Below, in pieces: positions 23,800 to 35,494 of a DNA stretch of 64,000 bases (the first letter of the stretch is position 1; every line of letters starts with the position of its first letter). The position numbers were made by a program, and so were the translations under genes. The notes beneath the pieces are model-generated. The model was not told where the DNA came from, did no database searches, and saw nothing but the letters and a program-made list of their open reading frames with translations. Source of the stretch: Lactuca virosa (Eukaryota > Streptophyta > Magnoliopsida > Asterales > Asteraceae); the NCBI GenBank assembly GCA_928212115.1, contig CAKMRJ010002223.1, positions 309,939,617-310,003,616 on the forward strand, read 5' to 3'.

Positions 23800-26532
23800 C
23801 TATAATGGGAGAGATTCAAGTTAGTTGATCTAAAATCCATAATATGACACCCAATATGAAATATTAAGGCGAGGACCCAACACAATATTTTATAACTTGG
23901 AAGAGGGATTCCGTAATCCAAGCTATAGAATATTTGAAGGTAGGTGAATGACGATTACCAATTTCCACCATGAAAAACGAAATAAAATTAGGTTTTAATT
24001 GGTTTGAAACTCCTAGATCTTTTGAGATTCATTGAACTTTTCAATGGCATGTTTCAATATCGATTGTGCCCTCTCAAATTTTGTGACTGGGATGCCGAGG
24101 ATCACAAAACAAGGTGTGAATAACCATGCAAATTCACTTGGTACCCTTAATATTATCACCTAATCAATGTGTCGTTTAACCACACGCGCTCCACCGATCT
24201 ATGATAAACATTAAGTCACGCTTTTCCATCCTTACTAGATCAAGTTAGTGTGCCGGTTAACCACACATGCTCCACCAACGACTTGGTAGGTGCAAAGTGT
24301 AAATTTCATGGGTTAGCACCAAATTCACATTTTCCTAAAGTAACTAAGATTGGGATTTATAAAAGGTTTAGTTAATTTATATTCATCATTATACTTTTAA
24401 TGAGAATTATAGTCCTTGTCCTACCCGTTCGGCTAACGACTGTGACAACCCGGAAAATTTATAGTTTTAGACCCATTTTGCTATCTTTTGGCATTGTTTG
24501 GAGTCTATTCGAGTATTCTAAACTTGGTACATCAAAGGAATCAGTGTTAGGATGAATTGGTTGAAAGCTCTAGTCATGAAGCAAACCGAAAACCTCCTCA
24601 AAAAGGAGTTTTCGGTCAAGACCGTAGAGATTTCGGTCATGGTGTCCGAAAGCCCCATCCTACATATATATTTCATGATCATTTGGATCATTCTTTCCTT
24701 TTCAAAGCTAGAAACATCCATTCTCTCTCAAGTATCATCGAGTTCTTCACTTTGATGTTCAAAATCGTAAGAATTCTTTCCATTTGATTTGTTGTTACAA
24801 AGCTTTATCTAGTACAACCCTTTGATTTCATTCATGAAATCATCTCTTTCGGGTTAGATCTCCAAGAACATCAAGAACACCAAGAACACACACTAGTGTT
24901 TTGGGCCGAAAACACCCTTGTTTACTTCCATATTGTAAGTATCTATCTCTTATATTTGTTATCTAGTAAAGGATACTTGATTTAGGGCCTTGAAATCGTC
25001 ATTTATCCAAGAACAAAAGGTGGTTTCGGTCTAGTGCATCTCCTTAGACCGAAAACCCTTATAAATGGTGCAAAATGACTTTAAGCCTTTCCTAAAGCTT
25101 AGTCACGAATCTAGAACACTTCATTGATTGATGAAAGCCCTTGGAAATCACCTTATGCATCAAAGACCATGGGTTTTCGGTCAAAGCCATTTGGACCGAA
25201 AACCATATGGACCGAAAACCAGAAGAACCGAAAACTCCAAGAAACATACCACTTGGACCGAAAACTCCCTTAAGTGGCTTTACAATCCTCTTATGCAATC
25301 CTAAGTGATTATAACACTACCATTTAAGGATTTCTTAGTCCTTAAGGTGTTTCCTTTCATATAGTTGTTTATAAACACTATATTCATGTCAATGTGTGTC
25401 CTTATATGTCATATAGGACCTATTGTGTCTCGGGATTTCATTCGTGGAACTTCTCATCCTTACACGCATACCCGTTTGAATCACCCACATCAGGTGAGTT
25501 CATACCCCGTAATGAATCTTTTAACCGTTTTAACTGTTTTAGGGGGGGGGGGGGAAATACAAGTTGAACACAATGATAATTGTGTAAATGTTTGTTATAA
25601 GCATCATTCAAAATGTTACTTATGTCATTTATAAGTTGTCAAAACATTTCAAAAACTCTTTTAAAGTTATGTTACTTTATAGTTATACAAAACTCCATTT
25701 TTAAAGTACAAACATAACTTAGTAGATAAACGAGTCTTTTCAGTAACAGTCCAAGTAGAATATTAGTAAACTATAATAGGTATAGTATAGGAGAATGCTA
25801 TTCATTACTTCTAGTACAATGAAGCACACAAAGAGTCAGTTCATACACGAGTCAAACACAGTGAAGAGAAGCAAACAATACCATACAGAGAGAACACACA
25901 ATTATGAGAAACAAACAGAACGTACAATATACAGTACAAAACAAACAAGATAGGTTGCTATAGAATGAGAACACACACAGGATCTAATTATACCAATTGA
26001 TCACTAACTCATTGTTTTAAACAAAAGGTGATAGTTATATTGGGTATACATGATCATATAACAAATGTGAATTACACGGCTTGCAAGAATTTGCAGAGGT
26101 CGCGTTTGGTTCCCTCAATCTCTTGTCAGGGAGAACGTATAGTAAGGGTTCTAGCCTTCACATTATGACCATAATAACACAAACATGTTTTTAGGTCATT
26201 AGTACATCCACATGTCATTATAAATGACAACTGTGTACTTACATTTCCCATTTCTTTCATAAAGTGACAGTACCACTTGAAAGTCAAACTCAAACTATTT
26301 TCGAGTTAAGATAGTTATAAACTAGGGAAAACATACATTTTTACAAACGACAAACGGAACAGTCAAGTCTAGCACATAACAGTAGATGCCTTAGTAGAAG
26401 GCTGCGTTTAACAGAAGATGCCTTGGTAGAAGGCTACGTTTAAAAGAAAGGACCATAGTGTTTAGTCTTATGATTCCTTAATGTATACATCACAGGATAT
26501 ATATATATACCAATAGGGCCCGACAGGTAATA

Positions 26533-26597
26533 GGATGTGTGCTCTCCGCTTCATTTCCTGTTCCTTGTTTGGTTGTGGGCTTGGAACAAATTCACCC
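26533..26597 (+). other. Hairpin module H6 (Gyp-3 5' LTR)
   Basis: Carries TTTCCTGTTCCTTGTTTGG with weak flanking pairing (GGATG against CACCC). The 3' LTR copy H12 pairs perfectly. Confidence 0.45.
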
Positions 26598-26851
26598 AAT
26601 CTATTTTCTATCCGATTCTATATATATGTATGCTCAGTATACATTAAGTCATCATAAGGGTACCGGGTATGGGTCAGGTTATAGGACACAGAGACAAAGC
26701 ACAGTTTTTCTAGTACAAAACATACTTTCCAAAATCAGTACTTTTGGTATTCGAAACTAGAAACTTCCTAGTAAAGGGTTTAATCCATTTTAGTAAACCA
26801 GAGCAATTTAAAGGACCTTAGGTGAGTAACTAATAGCCAATAGGTAGTTGG

Positions 26852-26916
26852 ATGTGTGCTTTCCGCCTTACTTTTCTGTTCCTTGTTTGGTTGTGGGCTT
26901 AGGGCAGATCCACTCA
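26852..26916 (+). other. Hairpin module H7 (Gyp-3 5' LTR)
   Basis: Inner TTCCGCC/GGGCAGA conserved; outer pairing short (GTG/CAC). Confidence 0.45.
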
Positions 26917-27126
26917 ATTAACTTTCTATCTGATATTAGATTATATATAGCAGTATAAACTAAGCTATTATAAAAGTAGTCGCTGTGGTCACCATTTTAC
27001 TATAAGAAATATAGGTTTTCTTAAAGAACTTCTCATTAGATATAAAGGAACCATTACATTTACCTCCATGAGTAACAAGTGAATACACCAGGGTTATATA
27101 TGACAATGGTCTAACAACCAATGGGA

Positions 27127-27189
27127 TGTGTGCTATCCGTCTTAATTTTTGTTCCTCGTTTGGTTGTGAGCTTAGGACAGATGCGCACA
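27127..27189 (+). other. Hairpin module H8 (Gyp-3 5' LTR)
   Basis: Outer TGTGTGC/GCGCACA (one wobble). The inner stem is TCCGTC (27136) with GGACAGA (27175): a C-to-T change on one side is matched by G-to-A on the other compared with H5. Confidence 0.65.
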
Positions 27190-27741
27190 ATCGATTGTTT
27201 GTTTACTCTGAGTCTTATATAACTTGTACCCACTTAGTACCCATAGAAAGGATTGTAGTGACATTTTACTTAAACTTCCATAAAAGTAGGAAATATAGGA
27301 TTTTCTAGAGGAACAAGCGAACTTTTCAAAACAGAACATACAACTTACAACATTTTACAATTACATGTTACAACTACATTTTTAACACCATTTTACATCT
27401 ACATTTTCAACAACACTTTACAACTTACTCATATCACTAAAATCTTATGAACTCACCAGCTTAATTGCTGATCAACTCTTTCAAATAACTTGTATTCTCA
27501 GGAGACTATTAGACAGGTGCTCGTGCTGGGGATTCAGAAGATGAAGCATTATAGCTTCAAATCTTGTTTTGTTATTTGTGTATGAATTCTATGTTTTGTG
27601 AACACACACATTGTAAACACTTTCTTTCGAAATGAAATGGTTGTTCATTACTTGCTTACCATATGCATATCTCGTGATACTACACATGACGTCCTGCACC
27701 CCTGAACGATTCCGCCGTTCCGGTTTTGGGGTGTGACAGAT

Positions 27742-27753
27742 TGGTATCAGAGC
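27742..27753 (+). other. Gyp-3 primer-binding site
   Basis: TGGTATCAGAGC, three bases after the LTR, complementary to initiator Met tRNA. Confidence 0.92.
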
Positions 27754-28939
27754 ATTGTTTATAGTGAACTAAGTATATCAACCGATAAAATATATACAAC
27801 TATAATAACAATGGGGCTTAAGTGCTCTGGATAATGATATATTTTTAGAATATAACTACAAGTTATAAAAATATACTTACTTGCTTATACATGTACATAA
27901 TAGAACTAGTGTCACGAGGAGAACAAAACTAAAGTATTAAAAGGTTGGGAACTGTCGTCAACCCGAACAGTTATGTAATCATAGCTAGGATCAATATAGC
28001 CTGATCAACTATATTCATTCGAGATGTGACCGACATGTGTTTGGGAAGGATGTGGTGTTGCAACAATGTTAAAACTTACCTGAACACTAGTCAAGAGAAC
28101 GCCAGAACAAGTACATTTAGAGTTAGAATACTATAGGAGTATTCTATGATGTGATAGCGCGATAACGAGTTTAGAACATACCAAGTACATTACGTTGAAA
28201 TACTATAGGAGTATTTTAGTCCATATAAATAACTTATGTGATAACTTAAAAGACCCTTACGGATAGATCTATAATCTTGCAATGTATATTCCTAAAGTTT
28301 TATGTATAATTAAGATCTTATAGACTTACAATCTGTGGTCTACGCTTCGCTATCCATTCTCTTAAGGGTGTGTTTTGGAGTAGGACACTTATTCGAAGGT
28401 CTATTTAATCTACAAATGTATACAAACTTGTATACATTGTACAATTATAGGAGGACACCGTAAGGATGACCCCATAAAGTTACCTTAAAGCTCATAGATT
28501 CTTTAGTCACTTTCATTCTCGCACGACAAGCCGAGATAAATGTAACCACTTCCTCATAGTAGAAAACAGAAGAGTCCAGGAGGAACAAGAACAATTTCAT
28601 GAGAAGTTTTCAAAGAGGGATCAGCCGAAGTAACCAAAACGTCTTACACGTCACACTATTAAATAATAATCTTGTTAAAAGAGCGAGTGGAAACACTGCT
28701 CACATTATATGTTAAGATTATTTTCTTACATGCAGCTCGTAACAGTTATTCAGGAAACAAATATTCATTCGAGGATAGTTATTTCAAATTCATAGAGTTT
28801 ATTAGGTATAGACTCTTTTATGAATTGTTTCTAGAACCCTGTGGAAGTCAGGACCCGATACATCCAGTCTTTTCAGCTTTCGACTTGTGTCCATTGCTTT
28901 AGACTTATTCCGTCTTATATTTGTATTCTTTTAGCAAAG
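27754..28939 (+). other. Gyp-3 leader
   Basis: About 1.2 kb between primer site and gag, homologous to the Gyp-1 leader. It contains a divergent hairpin at 28334 and an acceptor-like TTGTATTCTTTTAG just before the start codon. No significant frame. Confidence 0.7.
28334..28389 (+). other. Hairpin module H9 (Gyp-3 leader), degenerate
   Basis: GTG/CAC and CTAC/GTAG pairs are kept, as in H3, but the loop consensus is damaged. Confidence 0.35.
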
Positions 28940-30142
28940 ATGCCTCCTCGCAGATCCAACAGACGGACTACTCCGATAACTCCAAAGCCGCCTCCTACGC
29001 AAATCGATATGGCAGCTATAAATGTTGCAGTGGCTGCGGCTGTGGCAACAGCCATGGCTCAATATCACTCCATCAGTACCAGTGGAGGTGAAACACCTAC
29101 TGATTCTACTCGGGGTGAGGTCCTCGTGCGCTCGAGAGAGTTATCCTACAAGGACTTCACCAAATGCCAGCCATTGTCCTTTAATGGGACTGAAGGAGTC
29201 ATTGCTCTCTTGCAATGGTTCGAGAATACAGAGTCGATCTTTGAAATCTGTTTGTGCCCAGAAGAGAGCAAAGTAAAGTTTGCTGGCTGCACCTTCTCTG
29301 GCAAGGCCCTAACATGGTGGAACAGCCATGTTAAGTCACTGACTCTATCAGTGGCTAACTCATTAGGTTGGGAAAACCTAAAAGAGTTAATGCGGGAGGA
29401 ATACTGCCCGTTAGGCGAAATTCAAAAGCTAGAACGAGAGTTGTGGGATCTCACTATGGTCGGCTCAGACATAGTGTCCTACACTGGCCGGTTCAACGAG
29501 CTAGCAGCTCTATGCCCCGGGATGCTTACCTCGGAGGGCAAGAATATAGAAAGATACATTTGGGGTCTGACTGCTCCGACCCAAGGAAATGTGTTGTCTT
29601 CTAACCCAGCCACATTCGATAGTGCTAAACGCCTGGCTTAGCGACTCATCGACCATGGAGTCCGCCATGGTGTAAAAGTCCCTATTCCCGAGCCATCGAG
29701 GGAAGAGGACTATAATCAGAAGTCGGGGAACAAGAGGAAGAAGAAGCGAACAACACAGGACACCCCGCAAGGGCAACGAGCGAGTACTATGTACACCGCT
29801 ACAACGCCTACTGCTCCAGCATCTGCCAGTCAATATGCTGGAACCCTCCCGAAGTGTGGAAAGTGAAACTTTCACCACACCGAAGTATGCCGGGAAATGC
29901 AGTGTCTGAACTGCCACAGAAAGGGACACACAGTCCGTTTCTGCAGGGCACCGGCTCAACCGATCTCCCAAGTCCCTGGAGCTGAAGAAAACCAAGCCTG
30001 CTATGGCTGTGGTGAGAGTGGACACTATCAGAGGGACTGCCCGATATTAAGGAACTCAGGAGCGGATGGACGCATTCTGATGATCACCGCAGGAGAATCT
30101 ACCCCGGAGTCGTCGACGAGTAGCGATACGTTTTCGAAATAG
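28940..30142 (+). pseudogene. gag: Gyp-3 gag with two in-frame stops
   Basis: A single frame of 401 codons, start MPPRRSNRRTTPITP. An Ala-rich predicted helix lies at about residues 30-45. A Retrotrans_gag core (about residues 70-235) includes FNGTEGVIALLQWFENTESI, WWNSHVK, ELWDLTMVGSD and RYIWGLTAPTQGNV. Basic linker and zinc knuckles follow: a damaged CxxC-N-F-H-H-type one, then CLNCHRKGHTVRFC and CYGCGESGHYQRDC. Stops: TAG at 29639-29641 after the core, and TGA near 29864 where the second Cys of the first knuckle is expected (TGC to TGA). The frame is otherwise open to 30142, so decay is slight. Gag would package RNA; with no pol here, reverse transcription must have been supplied in trans. 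The ATG is chosen because it follows the leader and matches MPPRR starts of plant Ty3 gag proteins. Confidence 0.88.
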
Positions 30143-30211
30143 TAATTACTTTTAAAAATAATTTATATTGGTATAAGATTAAAATTTGGGGATAACACCA
30201 AAAAGTAATTA
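30143..30211 (+). other. Inverted repeat just after Gyp-3 gag
   Basis: Arms TAATTACTTTT (30143-30153) and AAAAGTAATTA (30201-30211) start one base after the gag stop. Conserved with Gyp-1 (15853-15912) and its copy near 37930. Confidence 0.6.
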
Positions 30212-30336
30212 TAATAACTCACATGTTGAAATAGGTCACAGTATTCAAGAGAACTAAAAGATCCGTTTAGAGAAGCTATTATGGCTTACCATATACATCA
30301 GGGTTGTGCACAACTAAGATGTTGCAGACTTAGAGT

Positions 30337-30396
30337 GAGTGACTCCGCTTAGGTCCCCATTCCTTAATTGGTTGAGAATTTGAGGTAGAGTTACTA
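30337..30396 (+). other. Hairpin module H10 (Gyp-3, after gag)
   Basis: Outer AGTGA/TTACT (G-U wobble), the counterpart of GAGTGA/TCACTC in Gyp-1 H4. Confidence 0.5.
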
Positions 30397-31043
30397 AGTC
30401 GACTGCCTGCTTCATCTTAAATATTCATAACTTGTATATGGCAGTCGATTGTAGTGGCACCAAAGAGGATCATGATATAAAGTATCCCCACCAGTTATTA
30501 GAGCACTTTTGTTTGTATGTATGCGCACATAGCGATACGATACGTAGGAGTGTTAACCTCAAGAGAAAACAGGAAACACGGGAACATTTACAAAGAGTAC
30601 ATTGTCGAACATACTAGGAGTACAATATCGATCATACAAGGGATACATCGTCGTATAACAGACGTTTCTTTCATTTGACCAAAACTTTGTTCAGTAAAGA
30701 GTCCGTTTACTATCTTTCGTCATGAGTTGGCGTGGTCCTCACCATACTGAGTTCATATGTTTCTATCGCCTCGATTGGTAAGTTCTCGAAACTTTCGTCA
30801 TTCGTATCAAAAGTCCGACCTAAACCTCGGTTTTATCTTTCGTATTCTAAACCCCCAAAGTACTCGTGCGAAGAGTACTTTGTCCTCCGAAGCCTTATCG
30901 TCAGATGTCCAGCAGACCGTCACGAATACCACTCGTCCAGCAGACCAAGTTCGAGCACAGAGGCTATGGACGAATACAACCCACCTATCACTATTCAGTG
31001 TATACGCGAGGGTGGTATATGATTATGATTACGCAGATTTAGT

Positions 31044-31107
31044 ATGTGTGTTTCCGCCCTATCTCCTGTTCCTTGTTTGGTTGTGGACCTGGGGCAGAGT
31101 CGCACAT
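31044..31107 (+). other. Hairpin module H11 (Gyp-3, near 3' end)
   Basis: ATGTGTG/CGCACAT outside and TCCGCCC/GGGGCAGA inside, the same as H5 of Gyp-1. Confidence 0.7.
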
Positions 31108-31297
31108 CCGACCGTCTTACTAACCCTGATTATATACGGCTTGTATACACGAGGTAATGATAGATGGACCAAGTACGAATCCTATCAGGAACACCAGGGC
31201 AAAGTTGCCAGGTCTACGAGTAGGTATTTTGCCAATCCGAGGAGCGCACCCCAGTAGTACGGCTAAGAAAGCTAATTTCGGGACGAAATTCCATCTA

Positions 31298-31311
31298 ACG
31301 GGGGATGATGA
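31298..31311 (+). other. Gyp-3 polypurine tract
   Basis: A CGGGGGATGATGA-type purine run directly before TGTGACAACCGG. Confidence 0.75.
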
Positions 31312-33375
31312 TGTGACAACCGGAAAATTTTTTGGTTTTAGACCCATTTTGCTATCTTTTGGCATTGTTGGAGTCTATTCGAGTATTCTAAACTGGCACA
31401 TCAAAGGAATCAGTGTTAGGAGAATTGGTTGAGCTCTAGTCTGAAGCAACGAAAACCTCTCAAAAAGAGTTTTCGGTCAAGACCTTAGAGTTTTCGGCAT
31501 GGTGACCGAAAAACCCATCCTACAATTATATTTCATGTTCATTTGGATCATTCTTTCCTTTTCAAGGCTAGAAACATCCATTCTCTCTCAAGTATCATCG
31601 AGTTCTTCACTTTGATCTTTAAAATCGTAAGAGATTTTTCCATGTGATTTGTTGTTATAAAGCTTTATCTAGTACAACCCTTTGATTTCATTCATGAAAT
31701 CATCTCTTTCGGGTTAGATCTCCAAGAACACGAAGAACACGAAGAACACCAAGAACACACAGTAGTGTTTTATGCCGAAAACACCCTTCTTTTCTTCCAT
31801 ATTGTAAGTATCTATCTCCTATACTTGTTATCTAGTAAGGATAACTTGATTTAGGGCCTTGAAATCGTCATATCCAAGAACAAAAGGTGTTTTCGGTCTA
31901 GTGCATCTCCTTAGACCGAAAACCCTTATAAATGGTGCAAAATGACTTTAAGCCTTTCCTAAAGCTTAGTCACGAATCTAGAACACTTCATCGATTGATT
32001 AAAGCCCTTGGAAATCACCTTATGCATCAAAGACCATGGGTTTTCGGTCAAAGCCATTTGGACCGAAAACCATTTGGACCGAAAACCATATGGACCGAAA
32101 ACCACAAGAACCGAAAACTCCAAGAACATACCACTTGGACCGAAACTCCCTTAAGTGGCTTTACAACCTCTATGCAATCCTAAGTGATTTAACATACCAT
32201 TTATGGATTTCTTTCCTTAAGGTGTTCCTTTCATTAGTTTGTTTATAAACACTATATTCATGTCAAATGTGTGTCCTATATGTCATTTAGGACCTATTGT
32301 GTCTCAGGACTTCATTCGTGGAACTTCTCATCCTTACACGCATACCCGTTTTAATCACCCACATCAGGTGAGTTCATACCCCGTAATGAATCTTTTTAAC
32401 TGTTTTAAGGGGGGAATACAAGTTGAACACAATGATAATTGTGTAAATGTTTTAAAACATCTTTCAAAATGTTACTTATGTCATTTATAAGTTGTCAAAA
32501 CATTTCCAAAACTCTTTTAAGTTATGTTACTTTATAGTTATACAAAACTCCGTTTTTAAGTACAAACATAACTTAGTAGATAAACGAGTCTTTTCAGTAA
32601 CAGTCCAAGTAGAACATTAGTAAACTATAATAGGTATAGTTTAGGAGAATGCTATTCATTACTTCTAGTACAATGAAGCACACAAAGAGTCAGTTCATAC
32701 ATGAGTCAAACACAGTGAAGAGAAACAAACAATACCATACAGAGAGAAACACACAATTATGAGAAACAAGCAGAACGTATAATTACAGTACAAAACAAAC
32801 AAGTTAGGTTGCTATAGCATGAGAACACACACAGGATCTAATTATATCAATTGATCACTAACTCATTGTTTTAAACAAAAGGTGATAGTTATATTGGGTA
32901 TACATGATCATATAACAAATGTGAATTACACGGCTTGCAAGAATTTGCAGAGGTCGCGTTTGGTCCCTTAATCTCTTGTCAGGGAGAACGTTTAGTAGGG
33001 TTCTAGCCTTCACATTATGACCATAATAAAATAAACATGTTTTTAGGTCATTAGTACATCCGCATGTCATTATAAACGACAACTGTGTACTTACATTTCC
33101 CATTTTTCATAAAGTGACAGTACCACTTGAAAGTCAAACTCAAACTATTTTCGAGTAAAGATAGTTATAAACTAGGGAAAACATACATTTTACAAACGAC
33201 AAAGGAACAGTCGAGTCTAGCACATAACAGTAGATGCCTTGGTAGAAGGCTGTGTTTAACAGAAGATGCCTTGGTAGAAGGCAAGTTTAAAGAAAGGACC
33301 ATAATGCTAGTCTTATGATTCCTTAATGTATACATCACAAGATATATATATACCAATAGGGCGCGACAGGTAATA

Positions 33376-33440
33376 GGATGTGTGCTCTCCGCTTCATTTC
33401 CAGTTCCTTGTTTGGTTGTGGGCTTGGAACGAATTCATCC
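33376..33440 (+). other. Hairpin module H12 (Gyp-3 3' LTR)
   Basis: Outer GGATG/CATCC perfect; the same module as H6. Confidence 0.5.
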
Positions 33441-33730
33441 AATCTATTTTCTATCCGATTCTATATTATGTATGCTTAGTATACATAAGTCATCATAAGG
33501 GTACCAGGTATGGGTCAGGTTATAGGACACAGAGTCAAAGCACAGTTTTTCTAGTACAAAAATACTTTCCAAAATCAGTACTTTTGGTATTCGAAACTAG
33601 AAACTTCCCAGTAAAGGGTTTAATCCATTTTATTAAACCAGTTCAATTTAAAGGACCTTAGGTGAGTAACTCTATAATACCCTAGTTTATACACCATGTT
33701 TATATATAAAACTAATACCCAATAGGTAGT

Positions 33731-33795
33731 TGGATGTGTGCTTTCCGCCTTACTTCATGTTCCTTGTTTGGTTGTGGGCTTAGGGCAGATCCACT
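33731..33795 (+). other. Hairpin module H13 (Gyp-3 3' LTR)
   Basis: Counterpart of H7; inner TTCCGCC/GGGCAGA kept. A further copy near 34000-34030 has lost its 3' half. Confidence 0.45.
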
Positions 33796-34662
33796 CAATT
33801 AAATTTCTATCCGATATTAGATTATATATAGCAGTATAAACTAAGCTATTATAAAAGTAGTCACTGTGGTCACCATTTTACTATAAGAAATATAGGTTTT
33901 CTTAAAGAACTTTTCATGGATATAAAGGAACCATTACATTAACTCATAGTAACAAGTGAATACACCAGGGTTATATGACGATGATCTAACAACCAATGGG
34001 ATGTGTGCTATCCGCCTTAATTCTGTTCCTCGTTTGTTTGTTTACTCTTAGTCTTATATAACTTGTACCCACTTAGTACCCATAGAAAGGATTGTAGTAA
34101 CATTTTACTTAAACTTCCATAAACGTAGGAAATATAGGATTTTCTAGAGGAACAAGCGAACTTTTCAAAAACAAACTTACATCTACATTTTCAACAACAC
34201 TTTACAACTTACTCATATCACTAAAATCTTATGAACTCACCAGCTTAATTGCTGATCAACTCTTTCAAATAACTTGTATTCTCAAGAGACTATTAGACAT
34301 GTGCTCGTGCTGGGGATTCAGAAGATGAAGCATTATAGCTTCAAATCTTGTTTTGTTATTTGTGTATGAATTCTATGTTTTGTGAACACACACATTGTAA
34401 ACACTTTCTTTCGAAATGAAGTGGTTGTTCGTTACTTGCTTACCACATATATATCTCGTGATACTACACATGACGTCCTCCACCCCTGAACGATTCCGCC
34501 GTTTCGGTTTTGGTGTGTGACAACGACCCTCCACCAGTCAAGGAAGCGGTGGGTGAGAGTGGACACCCATTAAGCTGCCATTTTATAGGCAACAACCTTA
34601 TACCCCCCTTATAGACTGGGTTCGTGAATGAGGCGTACTAACGGTAAGACTGACTTGCTCTT

Positions 34663-34665
<3 letters not shown>

Positions 34666-34707
<42 letters not shown>
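34666..34707. repeat. AT microsatellite in Cop-2 leader
   Basis: Pure alternating AT, about 42 bases, homologous to 12645-12704. Confidence 0.95.
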
Positions 34708-34710
<3 letters not shown>

Positions 34711-35494
34711 AACTTATAATACAATAAAGTATAAGGGTTGAATTTTCACTTTTAAAACTCTAAGGGTTGGAACTAAAGTGTGTGTGAGACTTTACTAATT
34801 CCAAAACTTGAGGGCAAGTTTTGAACAATTCAAAAACTTTTGGATTTTCATAACTTATGAGTTTAATTAAGGTTTAAAAAAACTTTTAATGAAGAGACTC
34901 TTGGACATCGATAACATGAGGACAAGTTATGGAGTCCATAAAACTATTTATGATGAAAAGACTCTTCAACTTATGTAACCTATGGTTTTTAATGGACTTT
35001 AAAGAAAAAACTTTTGGTAATCCTTAACTTGAGGAAAAATTATGGATTCCATTAAAACACATCAAGATCAAGAATTAAGTAACAAACAATTTGCAAATAA
35101 CTCCTATGATCTAACAAAACTCATAAGTTCATGAACATCCATGTCAACAATTTTAAGAATCATATGAACACATACAAAACTTAAAATTTTGATAATAGCC
35201 TTTGAAATTGGATTAGCATAATCATTAGAACATAAAAAACAGGTTTTATAAGTCCAAAACAGTTTAGTGTAATGATTCTAGTCTAATTCCAGCTTAAAAA
35301 CTCGAAAAACTGCACTCTGGGCCTCCTACTCGTCGGGTGCATGAACCTACTCGACGAGTAGAATGAAGATATGCTTGGACTCGTCGAGTCCCCCCATGGA
35401 CTCGGCGAGTCCACTGTCCAGACAGCAAGATTTTTCGATTTTTCAAGTGATTGCATCAAGTATTCAAGAAAACAAGCCTAGGCTCTGATACAAC

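Larger units (their letters stand above)
19504..24440 (-). mobile_element. Cop-2, left part (second copy of the Cop insertion)
   Basis: Colinear with Cop-1 about 7655-12510 and highly similar. It lacks the 3' LTR, which was lost at the 19504 junction. It is interrupted after GGCTAACGAC by Gyp-3 and resumes at 34523. It carries an intact gag frame (23116-23799), the same decayed pol traces, and an expanded AT run (20962-21011). Confidence 0.9.
25494..27501 (+). other. Putative Gyp-3 LTR intron
   Basis: Donor ATCAG|GTGAGT, branch-like CTGAT with its A 30 nt upstream of acceptor TTGTATTCTCAG|G, 2008 nt. All three signals fit plant consensus. A second possible acceptor, TTGTATTCTTTTAG, lies six bases before the gag ATG (ends at 28934). 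Confidence 0.5.
24441..27738 (+). repeat. Gyp-3 5' LTR
   Basis: Begins TGTGACAACCCGG and ends GGGGTGTGACA. Layout: a short TATATATA near 24663, more than ten CCGAAAAC words in both orientations (24580-25270), donor CAG|GTGAGT at 25494, a 12-base G run near 25543, three hairpin modules (26533, 26852, 27127), branch CTGAT at 27468 and acceptor ending at 27501. Confidence 0.93.
30212..31297 (+). other. Gyp-3 region from gag to PPT (no pol)
   Basis: Contains hairpins H10 and H11, a stretch with CACTCGTCCAGCAG words, and a terminal TTTCGGGACGAAATTCC that resembles the last codons of Ty3 pol. Open stretches here (30732-31257) have no recognisable domain and are taken as chance. Confidence 0.65.
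24441..34522 (+). mobile_element. Gyp-3, complete gag-only Ty3/gypsy element
   Basis: 10,082 bp, flanked by the perfect 5-bp duplication ACGAC (24436-24440, 34523-34527), inserted in Cop-2. LTRs are 24441-27738 (3298 bp) and 31312-34522 (3211 bp). The internal region is only 3573 bp and holds PBS, leader, gag and a PPT but no pol. Two thirds of the element is LTR. It is absent from the matching place in Cop-1 (about 12510), so it inserted after Cop-1 and Cop-2 separated. Confidence 0.95.
31312..34522 (+). repeat. Gyp-3 3' LTR, many small deletions
   Basis: Same order of parts as the 5' LTR: CCGAAAAC words to about 32150, donor CAG|GTGAGT at 32368, short G run, hairpins at 33376, 33731 and a truncated one near 34000. 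Compared with the 5' LTR it has many 1-2 base deletions, for example ACCCGG to ACCGG and CTTGG to CTGG near its start. The acceptor TTCTCAG is changed to TTCTCAA. Confidence 0.92.

Noticed and set aside
24518..24787. Short overlapping frames at the start of Gyp-3 LTR
   Set aside because: They are chance frames across CCGAAAAC words, and the 3' LTR copy does not keep them open.
28672..28902. Open frame in the Gyp-3 leader upstream of gag
   Set aside because: It overlaps the gag region in another frame and is not open in the homologous Gyp-1 leader.
30732..31257. Open frames of 96 and 166 codons after Gyp-3 gag
   Set aside because: They overlap each other and a hairpin module, show no domain, and the homologous Gyp-1 region is not open.
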